Shown: positions 62,153 through 64,000 of the stretch, one piece after another | Position numbering within the stretch: the first letter of the stretch is position 1 | Layout: each line of letters starts with the position of its first letter | Source: Lachnospiraceae bacterium | Lineage (GTDB): Bacteria > Bacillota_A > Clostridia > Lachnospirales > Lachnospiraceae | DNA length: 64,000 nucleotides | Reading direction: 5' to 3' | NCBI GenBank assembly: GCA_017626435.1 | Contig: JAGAIR010000003.1 | Location: forward strand, 1 to 64,000 | Position numbers and translations under genes: made by a program | The notes under the pieces: model-generated | The model's input: the letters and a program-made list of their open reading frames with translations, nothing else | The model's database searches: none | What the model was told of the DNA's origin: nothing

Positions 62153-64000
62153 ATGGTAATCAGAGAGCACAAAAAGCTTTGGAAAAATCCTGTCGTTTTT
62201 TGGGTTATTGCAGCAGGTTTTTTTATCAATCTCTTTCTCTTAGTGAGGAGTGAGTATGGACGAAATGCAGGACTTGATGTGACAGTAGATAAATATAATC
62301 AATGTTACTCAAAAATAGAGCAGATGGAACCAGAGGAGGCAAAGGAATACCTTTCTGGGATTCTTCGGCAAAAGGAAGAAAATAGTGAAGTGTCTTTGGA
62401 ATATAGTGATTATCTTACTTACACATTAATCCTTCAGGAAATATCCAATACCGGACTTTATGATGATTATCTGGAGGAAAGGGAGTCTGAGCTGGAGAAC
62501 CGTGCTTCTTTTGCTATTTTTGGAGAAGCAGACGATTATTCTGCCCGAAGTTCCCGAAAGACACTTTCTGTGCTTCGGAAGTTTCGGGGAAGGAATATCG
62601 ACCTTGCGCCTTCACGTGGTGTCAGAATGGTAATGAACTATTTTACTACAGACATAGTAGGAGTGTTGGTTTTGCTTTTTGCATGTGCAGCAGCATTTAT
62701 GCAGGAAAAGGAGAGAGGAGAGCATATATTTGTCCGTACCTGCGCTGATGGAAGGGAAAAGCTTATCCTTTCTAAAATTATTTCCATGAATCTGTTTGCA
62801 GGAGAAGTGGTTTTGATCTTGTTTGGAGGAAATATTTTTGCGGCGGATTTTATATATGGTCTGGGACCTTTGGAGCGATCGATCCAATCAGTAGACGGCT
62901 ATATCGGAACTGGTTATGATGGAACAGTAGCAAAGACAATAGTTGCTTTTATGTTGTTTCAGTGGCTGTGCTATATTCTTCTGACAATGGGGATTCTTCT
63001 TTTTATGGTATGCTGCCGGAAAGCATCTGGAGTTTATGTTTGTGTTTGTCTCTGGCTGGGAGTCAGTGGGGGTTTATATTACCAAATAGAGGAAAACAGC
63101 CGGTTTAGCATCTTTAAAAATATTAATATAATAGGGTATATGAATACAGGACGTATATTTGAAAATTATCGAAATATCAATCTGTTAGGAGTGCCGGTTG
63201 CTTACAGTACTGTGTTTCTTGTAACTGTGGCAGCAGGGAGTCTGTTTTTGGCTGGATTCGTATTAGCCGTTTTTTGTACTCAAAAGATACCAGATCAGGC
63301 AGGAGTAATGAGCAGGATTTCCTTTAAAATATCAGATATTCTTGGAACAAGAGAGAGAATGGAAGGAGATAGATGCACCGTAAGAAAACAAGTGTATCTT
63401 ACCGCTTTTTGGTTCAGGGAAGGTAAAAAAATATTTCTCCATTTGAAAATATTGATTCTGCTATTGATTTTTGCCGGTCTTATCTGGTATACATATACCC
63501 CAGTGTCTTCTATTTATTCAGATCAAAATGATATTTATTATAAAAATTATATCGATCAGCTGTCAGGTCCCTATTCCAAGGAAAAGGAAAAAGAAATTCT
63601 GGCATGGGAAAGAAAAATGGAAAAATGGGAAGAGCAGGAGGCAGAGGAACTGCAGAAAGCAGAAACAGAGCTTGCAAAAACGGTAATTAGTGAAAAATAC
63701 TCGAAGAGAAAAAAAAGCAGACAAGCGTTGGATACCCTGATCAGTCACATGGAGTATTTACAGGATATTCCGAAAGGAAGCTTTTATTATTCCAGAGGAT
63801 ATGAAAGGCTTACCGGTGGGAATAATGCAGGAAACGGTGATATCACCCATGCTCTTACTGGGGTTTTGATGCTGGTATTGTGTCTTACGGGAATTTATTC
63901 TGTTGAGTATGAGTCTGGAATGATGCGTCTTTTGAAAGCAGCACCGAAAGGACGTAAGGATCTACATGTGGTAAAAGGAGCAGCAGGTTTTTTGATTACT
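62153..64000 (+). CDS. Large ABC-2-type permease-like membrane protein (partial, runs off the window)
   Basis: The frame is open from 62138 to the window end; ATG 62153 or ATG 62138 starts it, 48 or 33 bases after the preceding gene. At least 616 residues are present. A first helix (about 15-33), a long external segment, then helices near 164-182, 213-231, 262-288, 293-310 and 349-376 form one half. A second half begins with a helix at 433-449, an external coiled-coil segment rich in Lys/Glu, and a helix at 565-582. Each half has, after its second helix, an E..G...R...A.GR..L...K pattern typical of ABC-2 permeases of the drug/bacteriocin export type. An ATPase gene is expected further on. Confidence 0.8.
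   Translation, partial: MVIREHKKLWKNPVVFWVIAAGFFINLFLLVRSEYGRNAGLDVTVDKYNQCYSKIEQMEPEEAKEYLSGILRQKEENSEVSLEYSDYLTYTLILQEISNTGLYDDYLEERESELENRASFAIFGEADDYSARSSRKTLSVLRKFRGRNIDLAPSRGVRMVMNYFTTDIVGVLVLLFACAAAFMQEKERGEHIFVRTCADGREKLILSKIISMNLFAGEVVLILFGGNIFAADFIYGLGPLERSIQSVDGYIGTGYDGTVAKTIVAFMLFQWLCYILLTMGILLFMVCCRKASGVYVCVCLWLGVSGGLYYQIEENSRFSIFKNINIIGYMNTGRIFENYRNINLLGVPVAYSTVFLVTVAAGSLFLAGFVLAVFCTQKIPDQAGVMSRISFKISDILGTRERMEGDRCTVRKQVYLTAFWFREGKKIFLHLKILILLLIFAGLIWYTYTPVSSIYSDQNDIYYKNYIDQLSGPYSKEKEKEILAWERKMEKWEEQEAEELQKAETELAKTVISEKYSKRKKSRQALDTLISHMEYLQDIPKGSFYYSRGYERLTGGNNAGNGDITHALTGVLMLVLCLTGIYSVEYESGMMRLLKAAPKGRKDLHVVKGAAGFLIT

Overview
The window reads as chromosome of a gut-type Clostridia, most likely Lachnospiraceae. 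The reasons are the gene order (miaB-dgt-dnaG-rpoD-trmK-nucleoside kinase; rimO-pgsA-cinA; cmk-ispH-rpsA; plsX-acp-rnc-smc-ftsY; ylxM-ffh-rpsP-khpA-rimM-trmD), strong AGGAGG-type ribosome binding sites, HisZ plus short HisG, an Amt-PII fusion, and a pheST operon behind a T-box. The species cannot be fixed from the sequence alone. Nearly all genes are on the plus strand; the exception is a two-gene adenine deaminase/purine permease unit at 13.7-16.9 kb.

Left edge (1-1.4 kb): the end of an IS3-like element, degenerate small ORFs, and a toxin-antitoxin pair whose ParE/RelE-like toxin is cut short. This looks like decayed mobile DNA. From 1.4 kb: T-box leader, pheS, pheT, then a VanZ-like protein, a DUF6142-like protein and a membrane-anchored protein of unknown role. 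At 7.3-9.3 kb an ammonium transporter carrying its own C-terminal PII domain lies behind a promoter and an attenuator-like hairpin. At 9.4-13.6 kb is a two-component system whose kinase has a very large extracellular domain.

Middle (17-41.6 kb): a ComEC-like metallo-beta-lactamase lipoprotein, then long housekeeping runs for tRNA and ribosome modification, replication priming, the primary sigma factor, nucleotide and folate metabolism, phospholipid synthesis, isoprenoid synthesis, fatty acid synthesis, chromosome condensation and SRP targeting. A lone CheR-type methyltransferase sits between rpsA and plsX.

41.6-48.2 kb: threonine deaminase, then hisZ-G-D-B and a HisIE protein with an extra N-terminal TIM-barrel-like domain; hisA, hisF, hisH and hisC are absent. 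48.2-51.5 kb: a small membrane protein, a CYTH protein, and an NfnA/NfnB-like flavoprotein pair. The second subunit gene has a possible promoter/operator and a sequence that can fold as an H-type pseudoknot in its leader. 51.5-58.7 kb: a repeat-containing surface protein, the SRP/ribosome-maturation cluster, ApbE and acylphosphatase.

Right edge (58.9-64 kb): the least ordinary region. A small secreted Ser/Thr-rich protein is followed by a membrane-anchored protein joining a beta-propeller-like domain to an extracellular solute-binding domain, then by the start of a large ABC-2-type membrane protein with an internally duplicated layout. The ATPase would have to lie beyond the window. I see no rRNA, tRNA or CRISPR array.
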